Positions 31,978-39,814 of a DNA stretch of 42,548 nt are shown here, piece after piece; within the stretch, counting starts at the first letter, position 1; each line of letters begins with the position of its first letter. The stretch is from Spirochaetaceae bacterium (GTDB taxonomy: Bacteria > Spirochaetota > Spirochaetia > Treponematales > Rectinemataceae). The notes under the pieces are model-generated. The model made no database searches. It saw only the letters and a list, made by a program, of their open reading frames with translations, and was not told the origin of the DNA. Made by a program: the position numbers and the translations under genes. Location of the stretch: positions 1 to 42,548 of the forward strand of contig JANXYO010000066.1 in NCBI GenBank assembly GCA_025356015.1. Direction: 5' to 3'.

Positions 31978-32637
31978 ATGAGGACTGGCCTCGCGGCCGC
32001 GGCCCTCGCCGCGGCCCTGTTCATCGCCCCGGCATCCTGGGCGGCGGGAGAGGCTGCTGGCGGGCTCATGTCCATGGCCGCAGGCGCCGAGCCCGCCGCC
32101 CTCCTGGGGCAGCCAAGGCGCATCTCCCTCGCTGTCCAGTATGACCGCAAGGAGGGGATGAGCTGGATCGTCCTTCGCGGCGACTACCACAGCGTGCTCC
32201 ACGCTCCCTTCGCCGCGGTGAGGGAGGTCATCCTCGCCTACGAGGACTATCCGCGGAGATTCTCCAACATAAGCTCGGTCGCCGCCGACAGGTCGGGACC
32301 TGGCCCGATGAGGATACGGCAAAGGAGCGTCGTCAGGGTCCTGGGAATCGAGTTTCCCAGCGAGTACACCCTTGAGATACGAGAGGAGAGCGGAGCCGGC
32401 AGGGCTGTCCTCACCTGGCGCTCGATAGCCGACGACGGCTCGGTGCGCGACATAAGCGGCGGCTGGTACATCGAGCCCGTCCGGGTCGGTTCCGAGGACT
32501 GCACCTACGTCCGCTACTCCGTGTCGTCCTCGGTGCGGGCGCGCTACCCCCTGCAAAGGGAGATCATGTCGGCCTTCGCGGACAGGGGATTCTTCTCTGT
32601 CCTGCACCAGCTCGAGCAGGCCGTGGCGGCGAGGTGA
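31978..32637 (+). CDS. Periplasmic START/SRPBCC-like protein
   Basis: A 219-residue protein with a signal peptide (RTGLAAAALAAALFIAPASWA). The mature region matches a START/polyketide-cyclase fold: HSVLHAPFAAVREVILAYEDYPRRFSNISSV, VVRVLGIEFPSEYTLEIREES, RAVLTWRSIADDGSVRDISGGWYIEP and the C-terminal helix SAFADRGFFSVLHQLEQAV. Such proteins bind lipids or other hydrophobic ligands in a cavity. An alternative ATG at 31957 lies inside the preceding gene; 31978 is used because GAGAG precedes it, though weakly. It follows the barrel gene by a few bases, so they are probably one transcript. It ends six bases from the stop of the convergent GT4 gene. Confidence 0.65.
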   Translation: MRTGLAAAALAAALFIAPASWAAGEAAGGLMSMAAGAEPAALLGQPRRISLAVQYDRKEGMSWIVLRGDYHSVLHAPFAAVREVILAYEDYPRRFSNISSVAADRSGPGPMRIRQRSVVRVLGIEFPSEYTLEIREESGAGRAVLTWRSIADDGSVRDISGGWYIEPVRVGSEDCTYVRYSVSSSVRARYPLQREIMSAFADRGFFSVLHQLEQAVAAR

Positions 32638-32643
32638 GGGATC

Positions 32644-33870
32644 CTAGCCCGCCCGGGAAGGCCTGTGCAGTGAGCGCCTCGCGTTCCGGCGCCTTCTGTT
32701 CTTGACGAATCCGGCGAACAGGGAGAGCAGGGTCTCGCTCGTTGTCTCGATGCTGTAGCGCTTCGACCAGGCGACGGCCTCGGCCGACTTGGAGCTGCGA
32801 AGGCCCTCGTCCCCGAGCAGGCGGAGCACGGCCGCCGTGAACTCCCCGAGGTCGTCCGGAACCATGAAACCGCCGTTGTCGCCCTCCATGACATCCCGCG
32901 TGCCCATCTCGCCGATGGCGACAACCGGTGTCCCCGTGGCCATGGCCTCTATGGTGCAAAGGCCAAGGGTCTCGGTCTTCGAGGGGAAAACGAAGATCTC
33001 GGAGAGGGCGTAGATGATGGGAAGGTCGTCATGGGGCACATAGCCCATGAAGGCCGTCCTTTGCGAGAGATTCCGCTCCGACGCGTGGGTCTCGAAGATG
33101 GCCCGGTGGGGGCCGTCCCCCGCGACGAGCAGGGCGACATCGTCCCTCTGCTCGAGCACCCGCTCGAGCATGGGCAGGAGGAAGTCCACGCCCTTTTCCT
33201 CGGTGACCCGGCCCGCGAACAAGAGGAGCCGCTTTCCTTTCAGATGCGGGAAGCGCGCGTCGATGAGCGAGCGGTAGGCGGCGACGTCCTCCCTGCGCTG
33301 GGGAGAGAACATGAGGGGCACCCCCGTCGGCACCACATGGAAGGGCTTCCTCACCCCGTAGGAAAGCAGGACCCGTTCCATGGACCGAGATGGCGTCACC
33401 ACGCAGTCGGCTGTGTCGTATATCGTGCGCATGATGAAGCGGGCAGTAGCCTGGAGGGCTTCCTTCTGGACCTGGGGGACGTAATAGCCGATGTAGTGCT
33501 CGAAGTCGGTGTGGGCGCAGCAGATGAAGGGCAGGCGGCGGCTGCGGGCGTAGATCCGCCCCGCGATCTGCAGGGTGAACTCCGTCTGGACGTAGATCAG
33601 GTCGGGCCTGAAGCGGCCCAGGGCGCGGAAGACCGCCGGGAAGGCATCGAGGCGGACTAGCCTGTCCTCGGAGGAGATCATCGATGCCATGGAAGGAAAA
33701 CGCAGCACGCCGGGCGTTTTCTCGTCCCTCTCCATCGCGTCGGGATATTCGGGGCAGATGACGATGCTCGCGTGTCCGCGGCGCTCGAACTCGTCCCGGT
33801 AGGTCTGGACCGAGACGGTGACACCGTTTACGCGGGGCCAGTAGCTGTCTGTCAGGAAGGCTATCCTCAC
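32644..33870 (-). CDS. GT4 glycosyltransferase, diacylglycerol/phosphatidylinositol type
   Basis: A 408-residue GT4 enzyme. VRIAFLTDSYWPRVNGVTVSVQTYRDEFERRGH is the opening shared by diacylglycerol glucosyltransferases and PimB-like mannosyltransferases. Next come ICPEYPDAM, YVQTEFTLQIAGRIYA, PFICCAHTDFEHYIGYY, VVTPSRSMERVLLSYGV, VVPTGVPL, LLLFAGRVTEEKGVDFLLPML, LVAGDGPH and VFPSKTETLGLCTIEAMATGTPVVA. The last contains the EX7E motif. The product may be a glycolipid of the membrane. The frame is open further upstream, but the GTG at 33870 with AAAGGGGA before it fits best. A TATAAT-type promoter lies 28 bases upstream, and the gene diverges from the barrel gene at 33,950. Confidence 0.82.
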   Translation of the reverse strand: MRIAFLTDSYWPRVNGVTVSVQTYRDEFERRGHASIVICPEYPDAMERDEKTPGVLRFPSMASMISSEDRLVRLDAFPAVFRALGRFRPDLIYVQTEFTLQIAGRIYARSRRLPFICCAHTDFEHYIGYYVPQVQKEALQATARFIMRTIYDTADCVVTPSRSMERVLLSYGVRKPFHVVPTGVPLMFSPQRREDVAAYRSLIDARFPHLKGKRLLLFAGRVTEEKGVDFLLPMLERVLEQRDDVALLVAGDGPHRAIFETHASERNLSQRTAFMGYVPHDDLPIIYALSEIFVFPSKTETLGLCTIEAMATGTPVVAIGEMGTRDVMEGDNGGFMVPDDLGEFTAAVLRLLGDEGLRSSKSAEAVAWSKRYSIETTSETLLSLFAGFVKNRRRRNARRSLHRPSRAG

Positions 33871-33872
33871 GC

Positions 33873-33902
33873 TTGCGTGTCCCCTTTCGCGAGCGATATT
33901 AT
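33873..33902 (+). promoter_or_regulatory. Possible promoter for the second outer-membrane barrel gene
   Basis: On the plus strand TTGCGT (33873-33878), 18 bases, then TATTAT (33897-33902) lie 47 bases before the ATG at 33950. The -10 shares bases with the opposite-strand TATAAT at 33898-33903, so the two divergent genes may compete for polymerase. Only partial hexamer matches support it. Confidence 0.25.
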
Positions 33903-33925
33903 ACCGCGCCGGAGTTCGAACACAA
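33898..33925 (-). promoter_or_regulatory. Putative promoter for the minus-strand GT4 gene
   Basis: On the minus strand a perfect TATAAT at 33903-33898 is preceded by 16 bases and TTGTGT at 33925-33920. The distance from the -10 box to the GTG start at 33870 is 27 bases, enough for a leader that contains the AAAGGGGA ribosome-binding site. A perfect TATAAT is uncommon by chance in such GC-rich sequence. Confidence 0.5.
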
Positions 33926-33949
33926 TGACCCGGCACTTCGGGAGAATCC

Positions 33950-35455
33950 ATGCGATCTCAAAAAAGGCCCAAAAGGCGAATCCTTGGCTGCGCCATTGTC
34001 CTTGGCCTCTTGTGTGTGGCCGCCCTTGCCGCCCAGGAGCCAGGGCTCAGCGAGGGCCCCGAGGGCTCCGGACTCGTCGTGAGGACGAGCCTCGACATTT
34101 GCCTTGAATACCGCTACCGGAGCATCGAAGTTCTCGCCGAGCCCTACCAGCTCAAGAACGGCATCGATTTCCGAAGGGACTGGCTGGACAGGCCGGCGCT
34201 CGGAGTCCTCCGCCTTGACCTCGGGAGTCTCGCCGGTCTGACCCTGGGGCTGACCATCCAGGCAAAGGCCGAGTTCAATCCTGACCTCGACGGGGGCTAC
34301 TTCGCAGCCACCAATTTCCTGCCCCTCCTCGCCGAGGAACAGGATTTTCTTTCCCGGGGGGTCCTCGCCTGGACGAGTCCCTATCTGGACTTGTCCATCG
34401 GAAGGGACAAGGTGGCATACGGCGACGATGTGCGAGGCAGCATCATGCCCGGCTCGGGCCTGCCCTACCTCGATGCCTTCAAGGGCGAGGCCAGGCTCGG
34501 GCCCGTGAAGCTGGACTGGATGGTCGCGAGCCTTGATTCCAAGCAGTCGTGGGAGGCGAGGACCTCGGGTCCGGCCTATGACGTGGATCCGAATTCGGGT
34601 GTAGTCGGGACAAATATCTTTGGCTTCGAGAACAGCAACACGCCCACAGCCATCTACGAGATGTTCCACCGGATATCCTGGGACTTCGGTACCTTGAGGC
34701 TCGAGCTGGCAGAGAATTACATCATCGCTCGGCCCTCCAACAGGCTCCTGGTGACCGACCTGCTTCCTCTGTCGATCTGGCACAACGCGAACGAGGTGCC
34801 GAACAACGACACCCTGTACATCAACGCGACCTGGAAGCCGACCAATGATCTCAAGCTCGCCTTCCAGGGCGGCTTTGACGACATAAACGGGGAGCTGCTC
34901 GGGATCCCGGACTCGGGCAATACGATACCCGCGGCGGTGCTCGGCCTTAGCTGGGCGAGGGATACGAAGGCCGGCGCATTCGGCCTGTATTCGGAAGTGG
35001 GCTACACCCACTATCTCTGGGGCAACTTCAGCGCGGGCGGTCAGGTGATGATCCGCTACGACGATCCCCTGGCCAGGGCCATCTATCGCCTTGACCTCGA
35101 CAACGGGGCCGGTCTCATTCCCCTGACAAGCCCCTATGGTCCCGGTGCCCTCTGGCTCCTGTTCTCCTGCGGCATCGACCTGGGCTCATCGGGGCTGGCC
35201 CTTGGGACAGAGCTTCTCGTTCTTGGCAAGAACACCGAGGCCAACCTCATTGGCACGCCCTATGACAAGACTGTCGGGTCCGCGCCCTGGGAGATGTTCG
35301 CCTCACTAAAGCTGCCGGTACGGTACCGCCATCGCAGCTTCGACCTGGGCCTGGCGCCCGATATCTGCTTTAGGAACCGCAAGCTCTGGCTCGAGGCCTC
35401 CCTTAGCCTGAGCTACCATTTCCGCGGCTCGTCGACCCTGGACAGCCGACCCTAG
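33950..35455 (+). CDS. Outer-membrane beta-barrel protein candidate
   Basis: A 501-residue exported protein. Its signal peptide begins with a very basic n-region (RSQKRPKRR), followed by a hydrophobic core and cleavage near ALAAQ. The mature part shows repeated strand-turn-strand patterns: ICLEYRYRSIEVL, LGLTIQAKAEFN, AFGLYSEVGYTHYLW, GGQVMIRYDD, and a C-terminal LWLEASLSLSYHFRGS. It is unrelated in obvious motifs to the barrel at 30,446 but has the same size and fold class. GGGAGAAT precedes the ATG. It ends 25 bases before a strong terminator, so it closes its transcript. Function unknown; a porin or capsule-linked barrel is possible. Confidence 0.68.
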   Translation: MRSQKRPKRRILGCAIVLGLLCVAALAAQEPGLSEGPEGSGLVVRTSLDICLEYRYRSIEVLAEPYQLKNGIDFRRDWLDRPALGVLRLDLGSLAGLTLGLTIQAKAEFNPDLDGGYFAATNFLPLLAEEQDFLSRGVLAWTSPYLDLSIGRDKVAYGDDVRGSIMPGSGLPYLDAFKGEARLGPVKLDWMVASLDSKQSWEARTSGPAYDVDPNSGVVGTNIFGFENSNTPTAIYEMFHRISWDFGTLRLELAENYIIARPSNRLLVTDLLPLSIWHNANEVPNNDTLYINATWKPTNDLKLAFQGGFDDINGELLGIPDSGNTIPAAVLGLSWARDTKAGAFGLYSEVGYTHYLWGNFSAGGQVMIRYDDPLARAIYRLDLDNGAGLIPLTSPYGPGALWLLFSCGIDLGSSGLALGTELLVLGKNTEANLIGTPYDKTVGSAPWEMFASLKLPVRYRHRSFDLGLAPDICFRNRKLWLEASLSLSYHFRGSSTLDSRP

Positions 35456-35480
35456 CCGAGTTCGCGGGACCAGCATAAGA

Positions 35481-35509
35481 ACCCCGGGAGCAAAACCCGG
35501 GGTTTTTTT
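35481..35509 (+). terminator. Intrinsic (rho-independent) terminator
   Basis: An eight-base perfect stem, ACCCCGGG (35481-35488) with CCCGGGGT (35496-35503), a seven-base loop AGCAAAA and a run of seven T (35503-35509). It lies 25 bases after the stop of the barrel gene at 35455 and is the clearest terminator in the window. Confidence 0.92.
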
Positions 35510-35587
35510 GTGCCCTGAAGCTGTCCTACGGGCACAAATCCCAGGCCGAGGGCAGGCTCGAGGTCCTGGAGGCCCACTCATCGCCGG

Positions 35588-35616
35588 TTGACACCGAGGC
35601 CCCCAGACTCCACTAT
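35588..35616 (+). promoter_or_regulatory. Putative promoter of the TPR protein gene
   Basis: A perfect TTGACA (35588-35593), exactly 17 bases, and CACTAT (35611-35616), which keeps the important A2, A5 and T6 of the -10 box. The ATG at 35624 is only seven bases further, and no ribosome-binding site is seen, so the transcript may be leaderless. Confidence 0.45.
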
Positions 35617-35623
35617 TTGCTGT

Positions 35624-37009
35624 ATGCAAAGCGTCTTGCCCATTGCGGTTGCGGTAGTCATCCTGCTCGCATTCGCCCTCCTCCTCATCGTCTTCACCTC
35701 TGCCAGGAAGACCCAGAACGGGGGCCGCGGCAAGAAGTTCAAGACCCGAGACAGGGCGCAGATCCTCAAGGAGGCCAACAGGAAGCTGGCCTCGAACCCC
35801 AAGGACCTCGATGCCCTCACCTCCCTTGGCGACCTTGCCTGGGAGGAGAAGGACTGGGAGCGGGCCCTCAAGAACTACGAGGCCCTCGCGGAGGCCGGTG
35901 CAGGCAACACCGACGTTGACGAATTCATGGCCAACTCGCGCTACGGCATCGCCGCGCTCCGCTTAAACCGCTTCGAGGAGGGATACAAAGGACTCATCGT
36001 CGCGCGCACCATCAAGCAGGACGACTTCGAGGTCAACTTCAACCTTGGATTCCTCGAGTTCCAGAGGAAGGCCTACGAGAAGGCTGCGACCCTCCTCCGC
36101 CAGGCCATCCAGGTGAATCCCGAGCACGCGCCCTCCCTGCGCTATCTTGGTCACGCCAACTTCAAGGTCAAGAACTACAAGGATGCGCTCTCGATGCTCC
36201 GCAGGGCCATCGACCTCGAGCCCGACGACAAGGAGTCCCTTTTCGCCGCCGGGGAGTGCTACTACGAGCTGGGCAACCTGGACCAGGCCCTCAAGATCTT
36301 CACCCATCTCCGCGCCGACCCCCAGCTTGGACCGTCTGCGGCCCTTTTCGCGGGCACGGTGCACTTAAACCAGAAGCTGTTCGACAGGGCCATCGCCGAT
36401 TTCGAGATCGGCCTGCGGCACCAGAACACGCGCATCGAGACCGTGGTCGAGCTCAAATACCGGCTATCGGCCGCCTACCTGAAGACCCAGGACATCGGCA
36501 AGGCCGTCGCCCTCCTCAACGACGTGCAGAGCCTTTATCCTAATTATAAGGATGTTCCCGCCCTCCTGGGGAAGTACAAGGAGCTCAATTCCAACCGCAA
36601 CCTCCAGACCTTCCTCCTGGGCTCGACGAGCGACTTCGTCACCCTCTGCCGCAAGATCAGCCTCATGTTCTTCCCCAAGGCCAAGGTGAAGATCACCGAC
36701 ATTTCCGTCCAGGGCAACGACTGGGCCGACGTGCTCGCCGAGGTGGAGACCACGAAATGGTCGGACCTGATCCTTTTCAGGTTCATACGCTCCCAGGGCA
36801 ACGTGGGAGAGCTCGCCGTGCGCGACTTCCACGCCCGCGTCAAGGACCTTAAGGCGGGCAAGGGCTACTGCATCACCGCCGGCGCCTTCAGCGACGAGGC
36901 CAAGCGCTTCGTCGAGGCCAGGCTCATCGACCTCATAGAGAAGGACACCCTCATGGGCCTCCTCAACACGATCGATTCGAGGGCGAAGGGACTCCTGGCT
37001 GAAAGCTGA
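35624..37009 (+). CDS. TPR protein with N-terminal membrane anchor and Mrr-like C-terminal domain
   Basis: A 461-residue protein. Residues 4-26 form one membrane helix (VLPIAVAVVILLAFALLLIVF), followed by a basic linker. From about residue 45 to 330 there are some seven TPR-type repeats, for example ALTSLGDLAWEEKDWERALKNYEAL and SLRYLGHANFKVKNYKDALSMLRRAI. The C-terminal about 130 residues contain WADVLAEVETTKWSDLILFRFIRSQGNVGELAVRDFHARVKDLKAGKGYCITAGAFSDEAKRFVEARLIDLIEKDTL. This resembles the Mrr/restriction-endonuclease-like fold, though catalytic D-E-K residues are not clear. It is probably a cell-envelope scaffold. The start at 35624 follows a promoter with no leader. It ends six bases from the convergent rsmG. 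Confidence 0.78.
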   Translation: MQSVLPIAVAVVILLAFALLLIVFTSARKTQNGGRGKKFKTRDRAQILKEANRKLASNPKDLDALTSLGDLAWEEKDWERALKNYEALAEAGAGNTDVDEFMANSRYGIAALRLNRFEEGYKGLIVARTIKQDDFEVNFNLGFLEFQRKAYEKAATLLRQAIQVNPEHAPSLRYLGHANFKVKNYKDALSMLRRAIDLEPDDKESLFAAGECYYELGNLDQALKIFTHLRADPQLGPSAALFAGTVHLNQKLFDRAIADFEIGLRHQNTRIETVVELKYRLSAAYLKTQDIGKAVALLNDVQSLYPNYKDVPALLGKYKELNSNRNLQTFLLGSTSDFVTLCRKISLMFFPKAKVKITDISVQGNDWADVLAEVETTKWSDLILFRFIRSQGNVGELAVRDFHARVKDLKAGKGYCITAGAFSDEAKRFVEARLIDLIEKDTLMGLLNTIDSRAKGLLAES

Positions 37010-37015
37010 AAGGTC

Positions 37016-37705
37016 CTATGCCGGGGCGAGCACGACCACGCAACGCTCATCGGCTAGGAAGGGAACCTCGACAGGCAGTATCCGCGCCGAGGAGTAGAGG
37101 CCCTCGATTTCCGGAAGCTCGGCCTCGGCCTTTTCGCGCTTCCCCTTGTAGGCGAATACCACCCCATCGCTCTCGCACAACGCGAAGACAGTCCGGAAGA
37201 GCTTTCTCTCGAAGGGGCGGAAAGCCCTGAAGGTCACAAGGTCGTAGCTGCCGGGAGCTCTCTCCACCTCGGACTCGATGACCTCGGCGTTGTCCAGGCC
37301 CAGGAGGGCTTTCTGACTCTCGAGGAAGCGGATTCGCTTGCCCATGCGGTCGACGAGGGCGACATCCACATCGGGAAGGGCGAGGGCCAGAGGGATCCCG
37401 GGAAGGCCAGCCCCCGTTCCGAGGTCGGCGAGCCTTGGCCGCGGGACCGAAAGGCCGTAGCCGGGAGCGGCCGAGCGCCTTGCGGCGATACTGGCAAGCT
37501 CGGCCTTGATGAGGCCGAGGGGGGCGAGGCTGTCGAGGATGTGCTTGATGATGAGCTCGTCGCCCGATGCCCCCACGAGGCCGTAGGCTGGATTCCAGGC
37601 CTCGATCTCGGCGATGTAGCGGGAGAGGCCTTCGAACAGATAGCCCTCGGGCGGCATGCGAAGGGCCTCGAGGCCGCGTCGCAGGAGATCTGTGTTCACC
37701 GGCAC
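37016..37705 (-). CDS. rsmG: 16S rRNA (guanine-N7) methyltransferase RsmG (GidB)
   Basis: A 229-residue S-adenosylmethionine-dependent methyltransferase that methylates the N7 of the guanine at position 527 of 16S rRNA (E. coli numbering). Conserved parts are IIKHILDSLAPL, RLADLGTGAGLPGIPLALALPDVDVALVDRMGKRIRFLE (the SAM-binding glycine motif) and YDLVTFRAFRPFERKL. Three GTG codons (37711, 37705, 37699) compete for the start, and AGG eight bases before 37705 favours that one. The frame extends farther upstream inside flgJ but is not needed. It is the last gene of the flgF-flgG-flgJ run, 26 bases after flgJ. A pairing with flagellar genes is unusual for rsmG, which is often near parA/mnmG in other bacteria. 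Confidence 0.92.
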   Translation of the reverse strand: MPVNTDLLRRGLEALRMPPEGYLFEGLSRYIAEIEAWNPAYGLVGASGDELIIKHILDSLAPLGLIKAELASIAARRSAAPGYGLSVPRPRLADLGTGAGLPGIPLALALPDVDVALVDRMGKRIRFLESQKALLGLDNAEVIESEVERAPGSYDLVTFRAFRPFERKLFRTVFALCESDGVVFAYKGKREKAEAELPEIEGLYSSARILPVEVPFLADERCVVVLAPA

Positions 37706-37731
37706 CGCCACGGCCTGTCGCAGCCTTCGCT

Positions 37732-38076
37732 CTAGGCGAGCTTCGAGAGCTGTTTGTAGAGCTGGTCGGCGACGCCGAGGCCGGCGCTCTTGGCTATCGT
37801 CTGGGAGTAGTTGTCGTCGAGCATATCCTGGAAGATGTCCTCGGCCCAGCCACCCGAGACGAGGCCGGACTTGTCGATGGATGAGCGCATCTCCTTGACC
37901 ATCATCTTGACGAAGATGGACTCGAAGTCCCGGCACTGGGCATAAAGGGGGCTGTTCTTGTCGATCTTCGACCCGTCGGCGACCCGGGCCCCCGTCCCTT
38001 GCACCTGGGCCTTGCCCGAGGGGGGGACGATGGGCTTGTTGCGGATGTAGAAGTCGCCGAGGTCTGTGACGTTCAT
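37732..38076 (-). CDS. flgJ: FlgJ-like rod-binding protein (N-terminal domain only)
   Basis: A 114-residue protein matching the rod-binding domain of flagellar FlgJ: CRDFESIFVKMMVKEMRSSI is the typical core and GGWAEDIFQDMLDDNYSQTIAKSAGLGVADQLYKQL the second helix pair. In enteric bacteria FlgJ also carries a C-terminal muramidase; here it is absent, as is usual in spirochetes and alphaproteobacteria. It acts as the cap for rod assembly in the periplasm. It lies nine bases after flgG and 26 before rsmG, in the same direction, so it is likely in that operon. Confidence 0.88.
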   Translation of the reverse strand: MNVTDLGDFYIRNKPIVPPSGKAQVQGTGARVADGSKIDKNSPLYAQCRDFESIFVKMMVKEMRSSIDKSGLVSGGWAEDIFQDMLDDNYSQTIAKSAGLGVADQLYKQLSKLA

Positions 38077-38085
38077 GCCTCACTC

Positions 38086-38880
38086 CTAGCGCTTGAGGTT
38101 TGTCGCAGTGCCGAGCATGTTGTCGCTCGTCTGGATGGCCTTGGAATTGAACTCGTAGGCGCGTTGCGCGACGATCATGTTGACCATTTCGCGCACGACA
38201 GAGACGTTCGACATCTCGAGGAACTTGTGGATGGTCTTGCCCATGCCGTCGAAGCCGGGGCGTCCCGCGATGGGGTCCCCTGAGGCGTTGGAGACCTTGA
38301 AGAGGTTCTCTCCGATGCTCGACAGGCCCACGGGGTTGGGGAAGCGGTAGAGCTCAAGCTGCCCGACCTGGATGGGGTCGTCCTGGCCGGGCACCTTCAC
38401 GGTGACGCGGCCGTCCTGGGCTATCGAGAGGGTGTCGGGGATGAAGCCCTGGGGCAGGACGAGCTCGGGCATGAGCTTGTATCCGTCGGAGGTCACGAAC
38501 TGGCCGTTCGAGTCGATCTTGAAGGAACCGTCGCGGGTATAGGCGTAGGTGCCGTCGTAGGTCATCGTGCGGAAGAAGCCGTCGCCCTGGATCGCGATGT
38601 CCGAGTTGTTCTCGGTGTTCTGCAGGGCGCCCTGGAGGAACTGGCGCTGGGTCGCGGCGAGCTTCACGCCCGAGCCCATCTGTATGGGGGAGGGGACGAC
38701 GGTGTCCTCGGTGGCCGGGGTTCCCGCGATCCGCACCGTCTGGTAGATGAGGTCCTCGAAATCGGCCCTGACCTTCTTGAAGCCTGGGGTGTTCACGTTC
38801 GCGAGGTTGTTCGAGATCGTATCTATGCTCGCCTGCTGGCCGATCATGCCGCTCGCGGCGGTCCAAAGGCTACGGACCAT
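38086..38880 (-). CDS. flgG: Flagellar distal rod protein FlgG
   Basis: A 264-residue rod protein of the flagellar basal body. It begins with VRSLWTAASGMIGQQ and the family signature NNLANVNTPGFKK. AIQGDGFFRT and YTRDGSFKIDSNGQFVTSDGY follow, and the C-terminus has VSVVREMVNMIVAQRAYEFNSKAIQTSDNMLGTATNLKR, the conserved coiled region. Length and both ends are normal for FlgG. It starts with ATG 17 bases after the flgF stop and precedes flgJ, matching spirochete-type order. Confidence 0.96.
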   Translation of the reverse strand: MVRSLWTAASGMIGQQASIDTISNNLANVNTPGFKKVRADFEDLIYQTVRIAGTPATEDTVVPSPIQMGSGVKLAATQRQFLQGALQNTENNSDIAIQGDGFFRTMTYDGTYAYTRDGSFKIDSNGQFVTSDGYKLMPELVLPQGFIPDTLSIAQDGRVTVKVPGQDDPIQVGQLELYRFPNPVGLSSIGENLFKVSNASGDPIAGRPGFDGMGKTIHKFLEMSNVSVVREMVNMIVAQRAYEFNSKAIQTSDNMLGTATNLKR

Positions 38881-38897
38881 ATTCTACTCCCCGCGCG

Positions 38898-39746
38898 CTA
38901 GATGCGTGCGACTTCGTTGATGAGCTTGCCGAGCATTGCGTCCTCGGACTGGATCGTCTTCTGGTTTGCCTCGTAGGCGCGGTTGACCTCGATCATCCGC
39001 ACCATCTCGAGGACGGGATTCACGTTCGAGGCCTCGGCAAAGCCCTGGACGACCTTTGGCCTCGAGCCGGCTGCCATGAGCCTCGCGTCGCCCGAGTCCT
39101 CGGTGGAGGCGTAGAGGCTGCCGCCCTGCTTGGCGAGAAAGCGCGGCTTTGAGAAGTCGACGACCTTGAGGGCGTCGAGCTTCTGCAGGCGGTCCCAGGT
39201 GTTTTCGTCCTTCGAGACGAGGCGGAAGGGATCGTCCTGGAAGGTCTTGTTTATGAAGATGTTCCCACTCGCGTCGATGGTGAAGTTGTTTTCCTTGATC
39301 TTGATGGGGCCGTTCTCGCCGAGGACCGGGTAGCCGTCCTTGGTCTCGAGGTAGCCTTCCTTGCCCAGGACAAAGGAGCCGTTGCGCGTGTATCGCTCGC
39401 CGTAGGGGGTCTGGATGGCGATGAAGCCGGAGCCGTCTAGGGCGACGTCGAAGTCGTTCTGGGTCTCCTTGAGGGCGCCTTGCTCGAATTCGGTGAACAG
39501 CTCGTTGTTCTCGACCCCGGTCCCGACCTTGCCTATCACCGGCGAGACGTCGCTCGAGCCGAAGGGATTTCCCATGGCCCCGTCGTCGTCCATGCGCCGC
39601 AGCAGGAGCTGGGCGAAGGCCTTGTGGACGGCCACGTCGCGCTTGTAGCCGTCGGTGTCGACGTTGGCGAGGTTGTTGGCGATGGCATCGAGCCTCACCT
39701 GCTGGGCGGACATGCCGCTTGCACCCGTATACAGACCGCGAATCAC
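38898..39746 (-). CDS. flgF: Flagellar proximal rod protein FlgF
   Basis: A 282-residue rod protein of the FlgF/FlgG family. IRGLYTGASGMSAQQVRLDAIANNLANVDTDGYKRD is the N-terminal signature, and the internal DGSGFIAIQTPYGERYTRNGSF and the C-terminal VLEMVRMIEVNRAYEANQKTIQSEDAMLGKLINEVARI follow the family. In spirochetes the gene before flgG is usually called flgF or flgG1. The GTG start at 39746 follows AAAAAAGG. A sigma-28-like promoter and a near-perfect 24-bp palindrome lie in its leader, and it heads the flgF-flgG-flgJ-rsmG run. Confidence 0.93.
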   Translation of the reverse strand: MIRGLYTGASGMSAQQVRLDAIANNLANVDTDGYKRDVAVHKAFAQLLLRRMDDDGAMGNPFGSSDVSPVIGKVGTGVENNELFTEFEQGALKETQNDFDVALDGSGFIAIQTPYGERYTRNGSFVLGKEGYLETKDGYPVLGENGPIKIKENNFTIDASGNIFINKTFQDDPFRLVSKDENTWDRLQKLDALKVVDFSKPRFLAKQGGSLYASTEDSGDARLMAAGSRPKVVQGFAEASNVNPVLEMVRMIEVNRAYEANQKTIQSEDAMLGKLINEVARI

Positions 39747-39756
39747 GCCTTTTTTC

Positions 39757-39780
39757 CCCCGGGGCCGGCCGGTCCCGGGG
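39757..39780 (-). repeat. 24-bp near-perfect palindrome in the flgF leader
   Basis: The plus strand reads CCCCGGGGCCGG followed by CCGGTCCCGGGG, which is self-complementary over all 24 bases except one mirrored pair (a G-T wobble in RNA). It lies 10 bases upstream of the flgF GTG and next to the AAAAAAGG ribosome-binding site. There is no T-run after it in either direction, so it is not a terminator. An operator for a dimeric protein or an RNA hairpin that limits ribosome access are both possible. Confidence 0.7.
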
Positions 39781-39814
39781 CATCCGCTCCGGTTCTGATC
39801 CTGCCCATGTATCG

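Noticed and set aside
37016-38083. A 355-codon extension of rsmG upstream through flgJ
   Set aside because: The extra N-terminal part is an alternate-frame reading of flgJ; normal RsmG proteins begin near 37,705 and are about 200-230 residues.
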